64,000 nucleotides of DNA from Rhodanobacter sp. ANJX3 (GCF_014200755.1 NZ_JACHCM010000002.1:248001-312000); one strand, 5' to 3'. Shown: positions 1 through 9,291, counted from the stretch's first letter. A program made the numbers and translations. The notes: generated by a model from the sequence alone, not told the origin.

Positions 1-81
1 GGCGATTCAACCCGCCGATAGACAGGCAGGCAAGCGGCTATACACGCATCGCAGCAGGTCGGCCGTCGTTACAATGCGACG

Positions 82-708
82 GTGAACATCGAATCCTCTT
101 TCCACACGCTCGCCGACCGCATCGATGCGATCCTGCCGCAGACGCAGTGTGAGCAGTGCGGATACCACGGCTGCCGACCGTATGCCGAAGCCATAGCGCG
201 CGGTGAAGCATCGATCAATCAATGCCCGCCCGGTGGCGCGGCAGGCATCGAGCGGCTCGCCTCGCTGTTGAATCGACCGATCGTACCGCTCGACCCGGAT
301 CACGGTGTCGAGAAGCCGCGTGCGCTGGCGCGCATCGTCGAGGCCGATTGCATTGGTTGCACCAAGTGCATCCAGGCCTGCCCGGTGGACGCGATCGTGG
401 GCGCATCCAAAGTGATGCACACCGTCATCGCCGACGACTGCACCGGCTGCGAACTTTGCGTGCCCGCCTGCCCGGTCGACTGCATCGTGCTGCTGCCGAT
501 GCCTGCGACACAGATCGATCAAGCCCATGCCGATGCCGCACGCGAGCACTTCCAGCGGCGCGAAGCCCGACTGGAACGCCAGCGCCGGCAGCGTGACGCC
601 GAGCTGGCGGCGCACAAAGCGGCCGTGGGCGAGCGCGCCGCGCAACGCAATCCAGTGCTCGAAGCGCTCGCTCGCGCCAAAGCCAAAAAGCCGACCACCA
701 ACCCATGA
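82..708 (+). CDS. rnfB: RnfB-like iron-sulfur electron-transfer protein
   Basis: Ferredoxin-type protein related to the RnfB subunit of the Rnf/Rsx electron-transport complex. An N-terminal 4Fe-4S module ([11 protein letters not shown], then QCPPGG) is followed by two bacterial ferredoxin motifs ([12 protein letters not shown] and [12 protein letters not shown]), each able to hold a [4Fe-4S] cluster; the last 70 residues are charged and probably helical. A GTG start at 82 is chosen because the family N-terminus (Leu/Ile-rich, then the first Cys motif) begins there. Canonical RnfB has an N-terminal membrane helix, which is absent here, and no rnfACDGE genes follow, so it may work as a soluble electron carrier. 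It lies 10 bp before nth, a common partner of rnf genes in gammaproteobacteria. The family is clear; the physiological partner is unknown. Confidence 0.85.
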   Translation: MNIESSFHTLADRIDAILPQTQCEQCGYHGCRPYAEAIARGEASINQCPPGGAAGIERLASLLNRPIVPLDPDHGVEKPRALARIVEADCIGCTKCIQACPVDAIVGASKVMHTVIADDCTGCELCVPACPVDCIVLLPMPATQIDQAHADAAREHFQRREARLERQRRQRDAELAAHKAAVGERAAQRNPVLEALARAKAKKPTTNP

Positions 709-718
709 AAAGTGAATC

Positions 719-1360
719 ATGAAGCGCGCCGACGTCATCGAGCTGTTCACCCGCTTGCGCGAACTCAATCCGCACCCCACCACCGAACTGGCGTACAGCA
801 CACCGTTCGAACTGCTGGTCGCGGTGGTGCTGTCGGCGCAGGCCACCGATGTTGGCGTAAACAAGGCGACCAAGAAACTCTATCCGGTCGCCAACACCCC
901 GCAAGCCATTTTCGATCTCGGCGAAGACGGCCTGAAGCGCTACATCAGCTCCATCGGATTGTTCAATGCCAAAGCGAAAAACGTGATCGCGCTATGCCGG
1001 CTGCTGATCGATCGGCATGACGGCGAGGTGCCCCGCGACCGCGCAGCGCTGGAAGCCCTGCCCGGAGTAGGCCGCAAAACCGCGAACGTGGTGCTCAACA
1101 CCGCGTTCGGCGAACCGACCATGGCGGTCGATACGCATATCTTTCGCGTCGCCAATCGCACCGGCCTGGCGCCCGGCAAAGACGTGCGCGCGGTCGAAGA
1201 CAAGCTGGTCAAGGTGATCCCGGACGAGTTCAAGATGGATGCCCACCACTGGCTGATCCTGCACGGCCGCTATGTGTGCAAGGCGCGCAAGCCGGACTGT
1301 CCGCAATGCGTGATTCGCGATCTTTGTCGGTTCAAGGACAAGACAGTGGAGAAGCGGTAA
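719..1360 (+). CDS. nth: Endonuclease III (DNA glycosylase/AP lyase)
   Basis: Base-excision repair enzyme that removes oxidised pyrimidines and nicks the abasic site. At 213 aa it has the usual length. The helix-hairpin-helix motif LPGVGRKTANVVL (about residues 115-127) holds the catalytic Lys, followed by the catalytic Asp in VDTHIFRV. The C-terminal [4Fe-4S] cluster motif C-x6-C-x2-C-x5-C is present as CKARKPDCPQCVIRDLC. It directly follows rnfB and is probably co-transcribed with it. It converges on the methyltransferase gene, and a long inverted repeat separates the two stops. Confidence 0.97.
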   Translation: MKRADVIELFTRLRELNPHPTTELAYSTPFELLVAVVLSAQATDVGVNKATKKLYPVANTPQAIFDLGEDGLKRYISSIGLFNAKAKNVIALCRLLIDRHDGEVPRDRAALEALPGVGRKTANVVLNTAFGEPTMAVDTHIFRVANRTGLAPGKDVRAVEDKLVKVIPDEFKMDAHHWLILHGRYVCKARKPDCPQCVIRDLCRFKDKTVEKR

Positions 1361-1434
1361 AACGGGGAACGGGGAATGGAAAGAGCGGATCACGGCGAGC
1401 TCAAGCTTTTGTTCCCCATTCCCTGTTCCCCGTT
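1361..1434. terminator. Long inverted repeat between convergent genes, probable bidirectional terminator
   Basis: The arm AACGGGGAACGGGGAATGG (1361-1379) is matched by its reverse complement at 1416-1434 with one mismatch (a G-T pair in RNA), giving a 19-bp stem with a 36-nt loop. It fills the gap between the nth stop and the methyltransferase stop. There is no classical T-tract, so termination is inferred from its place. The purine-rich arm resembles interspersed repeats seen in some Xanthomonadales. Confidence 0.55.
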
Positions 1435-1436
1435 CA

Positions 1437-2045
1437 TCAAACTGGCAATTGCGCCCGCTCCAGCGCCGCGATATGGCGCTCCAGCCTTGGCCCCAGGTAG
1501 CAGTGCGAACCGCAGGGCAGCAGGCCGACCTCGCCGAACTGGCGCAGATACCACGACGGCGCGCGCGAGACGAAGCCATGGTGATCGCCGGCCACATCGT
1601 CGCGACGGGTGAATACTTCGAGGAAGGCGATACCCTCCAGCATCTCGCCGATACCGACCAGGCCGGCGCGAATTTCCGCCGGCTTGAGATAGTGCAGCAC
1701 ATCGGTGCAAACGATCAGATCGAAGCGCGTATCGAAGCGCAGCTGCTCCAGCTGCCCGAAACGCGCCAGCCCGATATTCCGGCGCCGGCCGTAACGCGCG
1801 ACCACGTACTCGCTCGCATCGAGACCCCGATACGCGACGCCTGGCCGCAAGGACAACAGCGGCGCACGCCAAGTCGCCTCGCCACAGCCCACATCGAGTA
1901 CGTTGCGCAACGGCCGGCCGAGGTAATACTCCGCCTGCGCCACCACCATCGCCACCTTGCGCTTCAGCTCGGCAGGCGAGCCCACCGCGTGCTTCGGGTC
2001 GCGATACCACTTGTCGAAATAATCGCGGTCGTAGGTCTTCGGCAT
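1437..2045 (-). CDS. Class I SAM-dependent methyltransferase
   Basis: About 202 aa starting MPKTYDRDYFDKWYR. The SAM-binding glycine motif VLDVGCGEATW lies near residue 50, followed by the acidic end of strand 2 (YRGLDASEYV) and a motif-IV-like segment DLIVCTDVLHYL. A Rossmann methyltransferase fold is therefore clear. The substrate cannot be told: the family includes quinone, small-molecule and natural-product methyltransferases. The open frame extends upstream, but homology-like sequence begins at the ATG ending at 2045. Convergent with nth. Confidence 0.85.
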   Translation of the reverse strand: MPKTYDRDYFDKWYRDPKHAVGSPAELKRKVAMVVAQAEYYLGRPLRNVLDVGCGEATWRAPLLSLRPGVAYRGLDASEYVVARYGRRRNIGLARFGQLEQLRFDTRFDLIVCTDVLHYLKPAEIRAGLVGIGEMLEGIAFLEVFTRRDDVAGDHHGFVSRAPSWYLRQFGEVGLLPCGSHCYLGPRLERHIAALERAQLPV

Positions 2046-2193
2046 GGTCGGTTCTCGGGTGATAAGGCGCGGCGATGGGCGACGCAGGGCAACGCCCGCC
2101 TGGCGCATATGGTATCCAATAGCGAAGACATCACCTCGCGTATGCGTGCGGCTTGTCAGCATCATGTTCTGAATCTTGCCGAAGGAATCCCTT

Positions 2194-2481
2194 ATGCCCA
2201 TGGTCCGTTTTCGTCTGATCGGCAGCCGCGCCAGCGCCGATTCGGTCATCGCCGCACTGCATGGCATCAACGACGTCGAGCATGTGGAAGAAGTCGACGA
2301 TCTTATGCCGATGATGCGCGACGACTCCAGCTCCAGCGAGTCGGTCAGTGACAGCGAAGGCCAGGTCTACTGCATCGAGGTGGATACGCCGACCGACGAC
2401 GTCGCCGACACCGTGCGCGGCAGCGCCGAAGCGGTGGCCTACGAACTGGAAGCAGGCATCGAGTTCGTCGACGAGTTTTGA
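2194..2481 (+). CDS. Small acidic hypothetical protein
   Basis: A 95-aa protein starting MPMVRFRLIGSR, chosen because GAAGGA precedes this ATG by a normal spacing. It is acidic, with a Ser/Asp-rich middle (DDSSSSESVSDSE) between two segments that look like alternating strand/helix, similar in size to an ACT- or ferredoxin-like small fold. No enzymatic motif is visible and I do not recognise the family. It is divergent from the methyltransferase gene with a 148-bp gap that should hold both promoters. Confidence 0.7.
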   Translation: MPMVRFRLIGSRASADSVIAALHGINDVEHVEEVDDLMPMMRDDSSSSESVSDSEGQVYCIEVDTPTDDVADTVRGSAEAVAYELEAGIEFVDEF

Positions 2482-2690
2482 CGCGGCTCCGCCTCGCAAA
2501 AACGCGCAGCGCGCTTCGACCACAAATAAAATAACTGCCCAGCTCGGCAGTTCTCGCGACGCGTCAGGTGAATCCAAGCCAACACAATCGTTTTATTTTC
2601 GTTGGCGAGTCAGCCGACCACGATTTCATACGTTGATAGGAAACAAGTCGCCTTCCGGCGGCGCTTTCGTCGTCTCGCGTGGGCATCGGC

Positions 2691-4259
2691 ATGGTCTCGA
2701 AAACAGGCAATCGGGTACGCAAGGTATGGCCCGCGCTGGCAGTCACCGCGCTGTGCGTGCTGGCCGCAACGCCCGCGCTGTCGAGCGAACAGCCGCTCGG
2801 GAAGGAAGACATCGCCTGGCTGCAGCGGATCGGCTTCGGTATCGACTCGGCCGAACTGTCAGATTACCGAAAGCTTGGCCGCGTACGGTTTCTGGATGAA
2901 CAGCTTGCCGACCGCCGCGACAATGCGCTGCCGCCCGAGGTAGCTTCGATGATTCAGAGCTACGAGGCCATCGACACCCCCATCAGCCAACTGGCAGTGC
3001 AGTTTCGCGATGCTCGACAGGGCATTCAGGCGATGCCGGACGGCGATGGCAAGATTGCCGCCAAAAAAGCGCTGCGCATCCACGGCCGCGAACTGGCGAC
3101 GCAGGCTCAGCAAACCGAGTTGCTACGTGCCATTTACGGCACCGACCAGCTGAAAGAGCAAATGGTCTGGTTCTGGCTCAATCACTTCAGCGTCTATGCG
3201 GCCAAAGGCGGCGTCGCCATCGGTGCGGCCGACTACGAGGAAAACGTGATTCGCCCCCGCGCGCTGGGCAAGTTCAAGGATCTGCTGCTGGCGACGCTGG
3301 AAAGCCCCGCGATGCTGCAGTTTCTCGACAACGCAAAAAACGTCAAGGACAAGACCAACGAGAACTACGCGCGCGAGCTGATGGAACTGCATACGCTGGG
3401 CGTCGGCTCTGGCTACAGCCAGCAGGATGTGCAGCAGCTGACGCTGATCCTCACCGGCGCCGGCCTGGCCCTCGGCAAGGGGGATGGCGCGGACCAGGGC
3501 TTTTTCCATCGCCAACCGCCCGGCATGGTGCGCAACGGCCTGTTCGTCTTCAACCCCAACAAGCACGATTTCAGCGACAAGATTTTTCTTGGTCACACGA
3601 TCAAGGGCCGCGGCGCGGACGAAATCGCGCAGGCCGTGGACCTGATCGTGCAGCAGCCGGCCTGCGCGACATTCGTGTCAGGACAGATCGCGCAGTATTT
3701 CGTGGCCGATAAGCCGCCCGCCGCGCTGGTCGATGCCATGGCGAAGACGTTCCAGCGCACCGACGGCGATATCGCTTCCGTGCTGCGCACGATGTTTCTG
3801 TCCAAAGCGCTGACGGCCAGCCTGAACTCGGCCCATGAGGCCAGAAAGTTCAAGGACCCGACCCAGTTTCTAGTTTCCGCCATGCGGCTGGCTTACGATG
3901 GCCAGCCGATCGGCAACGCCCAGCCGCTGGTCAACTGGCTCAACCAGATGGGCGAGCCGGTCTTCGGCCGCATCACGCCTGACGGCTGGCCGCTGGATGG
4001 CGGCAACTGGTCGAGTTCCGGACAGATGGCCAAACGCTTCGACGTGGCGCATATGATCGGTAGCGGAAAAAACCGCCTCTTCGCCGTCGGCGATGCGCCG
4101 CCAGCGCGAGTCGATCCGCCGGTCATGAACAATGCCGTATACCAGCAGACGATCGAGCCGATGCTATCGCCCAACACGCGCACCGCGTTGAGCAAGGCCA
4201 CGTCACCAGAAGAATGGAATACGTTTGTGCTGTCCTCGCCGGAGTTCAATTACCGATGA
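2691..4259 (+). CDS. DUF1800 family secreted protein (copy 1)
   Basis: About 522 aa with a signal peptide (hydrophobic stretch VWPALAVTALCVLAATPALS). The DUF1800 hallmarks are an N-terminal IAWLQRIGFGI segment, QMVWFWLNHFSVYA, NYARELMELHTLGV, and a C-terminal P-D-G-W-P motif (RITPDGWPLDGGNWSSSGQMAKRF). The family is almost always paired with DUF1501 proteins and is exported; its biochemical role is not established. It lies upstream of the DUF1501 gene and is clearly homologous to the copy at 5612. ATG 2691 is preferred to GTG 2679, which gives only four more residues. Confidence 0.88.
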   Translation: MVSKTGNRVRKVWPALAVTALCVLAATPALSSEQPLGKEDIAWLQRIGFGIDSAELSDYRKLGRVRFLDEQLADRRDNALPPEVASMIQSYEAIDTPISQLAVQFRDARQGIQAMPDGDGKIAAKKALRIHGRELATQAQQTELLRAIYGTDQLKEQMVWFWLNHFSVYAAKGGVAIGAADYEENVIRPRALGKFKDLLLATLESPAMLQFLDNAKNVKDKTNENYARELMELHTLGVGSGYSQQDVQQLTLILTGAGLALGKGDGADQGFFHRQPPGMVRNGLFVFNPNKHDFSDKIFLGHTIKGRGADEIAQAVDLIVQQPACATFVSGQIAQYFVADKPPAALVDAMAKTFQRTDGDIASVLRTMFLSKALTASLNSAHEARKFKDPTQFLVSAMRLAYDGQPIGNAQPLVNWLNQMGEPVFGRITPDGWPLDGGNWSSSGQMAKRFDVAHMIGSGKNRLFAVGDAPPARVDPPVMNNAVYQQTIEPMLSPNTRTALSKATSPEEWNTFVLSSPEFNYR

Positions 4260-4340
4260 GCCGGGTACGACTTATTTCGATGCTTATCAAATGCAACAAC
4301 GCTGCGTTATTTCCAGAACACCCACTGAGTCGAGGTGCTT

Positions 4341-5543
4341 ATGAACCGTCGTGAATTTCTGCTCGCTGCCGCCTCGGCGGCCGTCGCGCTGCCGACGCTG
4401 TCCTTCTCCGGCAAGCTGTTTGCGGCGCCCGCCAGCTCACCGCGCTTCCTGTTCGTTTTTCTGCGCGGCGGCTACGACTGCAACAACCTGCTGGTGCCTT
4501 ACAGCAGCGACTTCTACTACGAGTCGCGGCCTACCCTGGCCATCGCCAAGCCCGACGCCGGCAACGCGAACAGTGCCATTGCGCTGGACGCCCACTGGGG
4601 GCTCAACCCGGTGCTGCGCGATTCGATCTATCCGCTATGGCAGCGCAAACAGGTCGCCTTCATCCCATTCGCAGGCACCGACGATCTCTCGCGCAGCCAC
4701 TTCGAAACGCAGGACAATATCGAGCGCGGCCAGGCAGCGGGTGCTACCGGCAACTACCGTTCCGGCTTTCTCGCGCGACTGTCCGGCCAGCTCACCGGCG
4801 TGCCGACCATCGCCTTCACCAACGACCTGCCGCTGAGCCTGCAGGGCGCGGCCAAGGACGTGCCGAACATTTCGCTGCGCGGCAATACCGCCTCCTCGTT
4901 CGACGCGCGGCAGTCGGCCATCCTCACCGACATGTACCGCGGCACCCCGCTGGCTTCCGCCACGGCCGACGGCCTGGAGCTGCGCAAGACGGTGTCGAAG
5001 GATCTGATGGACGAAATGGCCAAAGCGGGCCGCGGCGCACCGAGCGCACGCAACTTCGCCACCGAGACGCAGCGCATCGCCACCATGATGCGCGATCAGT
5101 ACAAGCTCGGCTTTGTCGATGTCGGCGGCTGGGATACCCACGTCAACCAGGGCAGCGTCACCGGCGGCCTCGCCAATAACCTGAAAAATCTCGGCGACGG
5201 CCTGGCCGCCTACGCCGATGCGCTGGGCGACGAGTGGAACAACACTACGGTCGTGGTCGTCTCCGAGTTCGGCCGCACCTTCCGCGAAAACGGCGACAAG
5301 GGCACCGACCACGGCCACGGCACCGTGCACTGGGTGCTCGGCGGCAAGGTCAACGGTGGCCGCATCGCCGGCGAACAGATCGCCGTGACCCAACAAAATC
5401 TCTTGCAGAACCGCGACTATCAGGTGTTGAACAATTATCGCGACGTGCTCGCCGGCCTGCTCGGCCGCCTGTGGGGGCTGCAGGGCAACCGCATGCAGAC
5501 GGTGTTCCCCGGCGCAAAGCCGCGCGATCTGCAGCTGGTCTGA
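4341..5543 (+). CDS. DUF1501 family protein with Tat-like signal
   Basis: About 400 aa starting MNRREFLLAAASAAVALPTL, a twin-arginine-type signal that suggests export of a folded, probably metal-containing protein. The body shows the DUF1501 pattern, a sulfatase/alkaline-phosphatase-like fold: FLRGGYDCNNLLVPY near the start, VDVGGWDTHVNQG in the middle, and VVVSEFGRTFRENGDKGTDHGHGTVHWVLGG towards the end, where Asp/His residues would bind metal. It sits between two DUF1800 genes and is expected to act with them in the periplasm. ATG 4341 is chosen over GTG 4335 because AGG lies just upstream. Confidence 0.88.
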   Translation: MNRREFLLAAASAAVALPTLSFSGKLFAAPASSPRFLFVFLRGGYDCNNLLVPYSSDFYYESRPTLAIAKPDAGNANSAIALDAHWGLNPVLRDSIYPLWQRKQVAFIPFAGTDDLSRSHFETQDNIERGQAAGATGNYRSGFLARLSGQLTGVPTIAFTNDLPLSLQGAAKDVPNISLRGNTASSFDARQSAILTDMYRGTPLASATADGLELRKTVSKDLMDEMAKAGRGAPSARNFATETQRIATMMRDQYKLGFVDVGGWDTHVNQGSVTGGLANNLKNLGDGLAAYADALGDEWNNTTVVVVSEFGRTFRENGDKGTDHGHGTVHWVLGGKVNGGRIAGEQIAVTQQNLLQNRDYQVLNNYRDVLAGLLGRLWGLQGNRMQTVFPGAKPRDLQLV

Positions 5544-5611
5544 GTGCGACGTCGCGCACGCTCGTTGAGCGGCGCGACGACTCTAAATGGATTTCACAGG
5601 AAACGCCTTGC

Positions 5612-7183
5612 ATGCAACCCCAACGAATCGCCCTTTCGAAACGCCTTGTTATTTCCCGCCTGCGCATCGGCGCATGCCTCGTTCTGCTCGCTCCTCTCAT
5701 CGCCAGCGCGCGCGGCACGGCGCCGCTGAAGCCCGATGACATCACCTGGCTGCGCCGCGACGGGTTCGGCCTGGATACCGCCGCGGTAACGCGTTATCGC
5801 GACCTGGGTCGAAACGGGCTGCTCGATGCGCAGCTCGCGGACCATATCAATGATTCACTGCCGCCACCCATCGCGTCGCTGCTCGACGGCTACCAGGCCA
5901 TCGCCACGCCGCCACAGCAGCTGCTGATGGAGCTGGACGCCGCCCAGCAGCACATCAAAACGATGCCGGACGGCCCCGATCAGGTCGCCGCGAAAAAGAA
6001 TCTGCAGGACATGGGCAACCAGCTGCAGCAGCAGGCGCAGCAGGCCGAACTACTGCAGGCCGTCTATGGGCCGAACCAGCTCAAGGAGCAGCTGGTGTGG
6101 TTCTGGCTCAACCATTTCAGCGTCTACGCGCCGAAAGGACGCGTGCGCTGGGAGCTGGGCGATTACACGCAGAACGCCATTCGTCCGCACGCGCTCGGCA
6201 AGTTCCGCGATCTGGTGATGGCCACGCTGGAAAGCCCGGCGATGCTGGAATTTCTCGACAACAATCAGAACGCCAAAGGGCACGTCAACGAGAACTACGC
6301 GCGTGAGCTGATGGAGCTGCACACGCTGGGCGTGGGCTCGGGCTATTCGCAGCAGGACGTGCAGCAGTTGGCGCTGATCCTCTCCGGCGTCGGCATCGCG
6401 CCGACCAACGGCAAGCCGGAAAAATTCAATCCGAAGATGGCGCCGCTGGTGGTGCGCAACGGGCTGTTCGAGTTCAACCCGCAGCGGCACGATTTCAGCG
6501 ACAAAGTGTTCCTCGGCCATACGATCAAGGGCAGCGGCTTCGACGAAGTAACCCAGGCCGTCGACCTGATCGTGCAACAACCGGCGTGCGGCGAATTCAT
6601 CTCGCGCCAACTGGCCGAGTATTTCGTCTCCGACAATCCGCCACCGGCGCTGGTGAAGAAAATGGCGCACACCTTCCAGCGTAGCGGCGGCGATATCGCG
6701 AAGGTGATGCGCACCATGATCGAGTCGCGCGAATGGGTGGCCGGCACCGACCCGAAACGCCACGATGCAAAATTCGACGATCCGATGCGCTTCGTTGTCT
6801 CGTCGGTGCGCCTGGCTTTCGATGGCAAGCCCATCGCCAATGCGCTGCCGCTGGTCTATTGGCTCAACCAGCTGGACGAGCCGCTGTTCGGCCGCATCAC
6901 GCCCGATGGCTGGCCGCTGGACGGCGCCAGCTGGTCCAGCTCCGGCCAGCTGACCCAGCGCTTCGACATCGCACGCGCGATCGGCAACGGCAACAACCTG
7001 CTGTTCACGCCGGCCGGCAGCACCGCGCGCGCTGCCGGTTTTCCGATGCTGACCACGCGCCTCTACTACGACACGATCGAGCCCTATCTGTCTGCGGCCA
7101 CACACGATGCGCTGGCCAAGGCCAACTCGCAGCAGGAGTGGAACAGCTTTTTGCTGGCGTCGCCGGATCTCAATTACCGATGA
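5612..7183 (+). CDS. DUF1800 family secreted protein (copy 2)
   Basis: About 523 aa; signal peptide around LVISRLRIGACLVLLAPLIASARG. It shares almost every conserved block with the copy at 2691: LRRDGFGLDT, QLVWFWLNHFSVYAPKG, NYARELMELHTLGVGSGYSQQD, FEFNPQRHDFSDKVFLGHTIKGSG and RITPDGWPLDGASWSSSGQL. The two are therefore paralogues flanking one DUF1501 gene. The frame stays open far upstream into the DUF1501 gene, but that part is an out-of-frame shadow; the secretory start at 5612 is used. Likely same transcription unit (68-bp gap). Confidence 0.88.
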   Translation: MQPQRIALSKRLVISRLRIGACLVLLAPLIASARGTAPLKPDDITWLRRDGFGLDTAAVTRYRDLGRNGLLDAQLADHINDSLPPPIASLLDGYQAIATPPQQLLMELDAAQQHIKTMPDGPDQVAAKKNLQDMGNQLQQQAQQAELLQAVYGPNQLKEQLVWFWLNHFSVYAPKGRVRWELGDYTQNAIRPHALGKFRDLVMATLESPAMLEFLDNNQNAKGHVNENYARELMELHTLGVGSGYSQQDVQQLALILSGVGIAPTNGKPEKFNPKMAPLVVRNGLFEFNPQRHDFSDKVFLGHTIKGSGFDEVTQAVDLIVQQPACGEFISRQLAEYFVSDNPPPALVKKMAHTFQRSGGDIAKVMRTMIESREWVAGTDPKRHDAKFDDPMRFVVSSVRLAFDGKPIANALPLVYWLNQLDEPLFGRITPDGWPLDGASWSSSGQLTQRFDIARAIGNGNNLLFTPAGSTARAAGFPMLTTRLYYDTIEPYLSAATHDALAKANSQQEWNSFLLASPDLNYR

Positions 7184-7228
7184 TCCGGTAATACGTTCGT
7201 TCTAGCTATCCACTTGGAGTACAGCGCG

Positions 7229-8173
7229 TCATTCGGGCGAAGAACGTTGTACCAGCAGATGCTTGGCGAGCTGACCGTGAAGCCGACCCAAACCGCGAAC
7301 GAGATGCAGCGATATAAACATCAACAGAAAGCCGATGAACGATAGAACGATCGCCTCGCCCCAACCCGGCACGTGCGCGCCGAAACCCCAGTCGATCATC
7401 AGACGGCCATCCACGAAAAGATTGGCAACGCCGGTGTCCTGAATCGCGAGTGCGACGGGTGCGAGAACGAGTAGCAAGGACACGCCGAGCAGGGTCACGG
7501 CCAGGGTGAAATAAACGATACCCAGCGGCAGCATCAGCAGCATGTAGAACAACGTGGTCCAGGTGCGCGCATCGGTGAACATCGTGCCGATGCGTTTGAA
7601 CAGCGACTGCCCGGGCTGCGCGGGATATGCCGGCCGCCGCGGCATGCGTACACCGAGCAGAGCCTCTACCGTGCGACCTTCCAGCAGCGACAAGCCGCGC
7701 ACGCTGCTGAAGAAAAGCACGATGAAGGGAATGCCGATAATCAATATCGACAAACTGAGCGACAGCGAGAGCCCGACGACGGCCCAGCTGAAATAGAGGC
7801 TGCCCGTGGCCAAGGACAGCAGCATATAAAACAGCGCGCCGTAAGTCCGCGGATCGGCCGCCACGCCGAAGAAGCGTCCCGCCAGAGACCGCCGCCGCGG
7901 TACGGGCGGTGGCCGAATCGCACGCTGGATCTTTATTTCCTGATCGCGATAGATATCGGCCACTTCATCGGGCGCACCGTAGCTGCCGACGACGTGTTGC
8001 AGCATGGTCGCCTCATTGCGGCCCGGCTGATCGGCCAGTTCGGCGCGCAAGTGCTCTTCCGCGTCGTACAGCGCATCCTGGATCAACGCCGGATCGGCGC
8101 CACGCAAAGCAGTGCGCAACTGATTGAGATATTCGACGATCGTGCGCGGTGCACCTGGCGACGACGAGTTCAT
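7229..8173 (-). CDS. HAAS/DUF1700-type membrane protein with sensor domain
   Basis: About 314 aa. The first 90 residues (YLNQLRTALRG...DALYDAEEHLRAELAD...VVGSYGAPDEVADIYRDQE) match the helical HAAS/DUF1700 pattern. Two repeated membrane blocks follow, each starting with a DxRTY/DARTW-like segment and carrying paired hydrophobic helices (about 110-165 and 205-255), as in the 'putative sensor' domain. Its start overlaps the PadR stop (ATGA), so the two are translationally coupled. PadR-HAAS pairs are typical of envelope-stress-type regulation; the signal is unknown. Confidence 0.8.
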   Translation of the reverse strand: MNSSSPGAPRTIVEYLNQLRTALRGADPALIQDALYDAEEHLRAELADQPGRNEATMLQHVVGSYGAPDEVADIYRDQEIKIQRAIRPPPVPRRRSLAGRFFGVAADPRTYGALFYMLLSLATGSLYFSWAVVGLSLSLSLSILIIGIPFIVLFFSSVRGLSLLEGRTVEALLGVRMPRRPAYPAQPGQSLFKRIGTMFTDARTWTTLFYMLLMLPLGIVYFTLAVTLLGVSLLLVLAPVALAIQDTGVANLFVDGRLMIDWGFGAHVPGWGEAIVLSFIGFLLMFISLHLVRGLGRLHGQLAKHLLVQRSSPE

Positions 8174-8535
8174 GACACCCCTCCTTGCAAAACGTTATCG
8201 ACGGAATCGCGGGTGGCGTTCCATGCCGCGACCCACTCGCGCAGCACCTCGCGCCCTGGTTTGGTGATGCGGTAATAACGACGCGGCGGACCGCTGACGG
8301 AAGGCTCGACCTCGCTGGAAAGCAGGCCTGCCGCTTCCAGATTGCGCAGCACCGGATACAGCGCGCTCTGCTTACCTGCCAGCACGCCCTCGCCGGTTTC
8401 TTCCAGCCGCTTGGCAATCTGATAGCCGTACATCGGTTGGCGCGACTGGCTCAGTACCGCCAGCAGCACCAGCGAAACCGTGCCGCTGGAAAGCTCCTTC
8501 TGGAATTTCTTCAACTGGCTGACGAGGTCATCCAT
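8170..8535 (-). CDS. PadR family transcriptional regulator
   Basis: A 121-aa winged-helix protein. The PadR pattern is clear: GTVSLVLLAVLSQSRQPMYGYQIAKRLEE, then SALYPVLRNLEAAGLLSSEVEPSVSGPPRRYYRITKPGREVLREW. The short C-terminal helix would dimerise. It is first in a two-gene unit with the HAAS/sensor-domain protein. Repeated TACTTAGT and a GTACT/AGTAC dyad lie directly upstream and may be its operator. Confidence 0.92.
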   Translation of the reverse strand: MDDLVSQLKKFQKELSSGTVSLVLLAVLSQSRQPMYGYQIAKRLEETGEGVLAGKQSALYPVLRNLEAAGLLSSEVEPSVSGPPRRYYRITKPGREVLREWVAAWNATRDSVDNVLQGGVS

Positions 8536-8552
8536 GGACTTACCTGCACGGC

Positions 8553-8596
8553 TACTTAGTCGTGAGTAAACAGTAGTACTTAGTTAGCACTAGTAC
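8553..8596 (-). promoter_or_regulatory. Candidate PadR operator/promoter region
   Basis: TACTTAGT occurs twice 24 bp apart (8553-8560 and 8577-8584), and the second copy overlaps a dyad GTACT (8576-8580) / AGTAC (8592-8596). The placement just upstream of the PadR start suggests autoregulation. The motif is not one I can assign with certainty. Confidence 0.4.
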
Positions 8597-9291
8597 ATGG
8601 GCCTGAAGTCATGGTCCCGGCAAAGTCTTGTGGGCATGAAACCAATGGGTGTGGGCGTTTTACAGATATGGGTTTTAGACTCGCGTAAACACATGTGCGA
8701 GCGGGCGCCGGCACGTGGATTGGCCCATACCCCTTTTGCAGTGGCGCTGCGAACAGTTGATGTCGGACAAGTGCTGACCTAGGCATCAGCTGTCGACGGT
8801 GCTTATTCGTGCCGGTAGGAATCTTAAAGAGTTGCGGATCTCCGTCCCGTATCTGTGCACCTACGCAAGCACGGAAATTGCTCGGTAAATGCGAATAACT
8901 GGCTCTCGGCCTCATTTTTGGTTTTTGCGTGAAGCGTTTTGGCTCTCCTTGTTTATATGCAGTCCCGGTCCGAAAAAATCAGTGGATGGAAGTAAGTAGA
9001 TGGATTGATGCCCCAACTGCCTCGTGTCGAACACCAGCTCAATGAAAAAAGTTGTCATCTTTGTCGTCGACCAAACGCGAAACCTCATGACCACCTGCCT
9101 CGCCTACTGTCGCAGTGGACTCACCCACGCGATCGTGCGCAGTTGGACGAGAGCTTTCCCAGGCTGGAGCAGGCGCCAGAGGCGCCGAGGTCGTTGTACC
9201 GATGGGGGGAGCGGGTCTGGTACCCGGGCTTGCGCAACGACACATCACTGCTCCACTGTTCGCGGTACCGTTCTTCAACCATCATGTCGCC
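8597..9291. other. Intergenic region, no confident gene
   Basis: About 700 bp between the divergent PadR unit and the creatininase-like gene. Short open frames exist on both strands but none has a good start, a codon pattern like its neighbours or recognisable sequence. It probably carries the promoter of the creatininase-like gene. Confidence 0.5.

Noticed and set aside
8597..9291. Hidden gene in the 700-bp gap
   Set aside because: No frame with a good start or recognisable protein on either strand.
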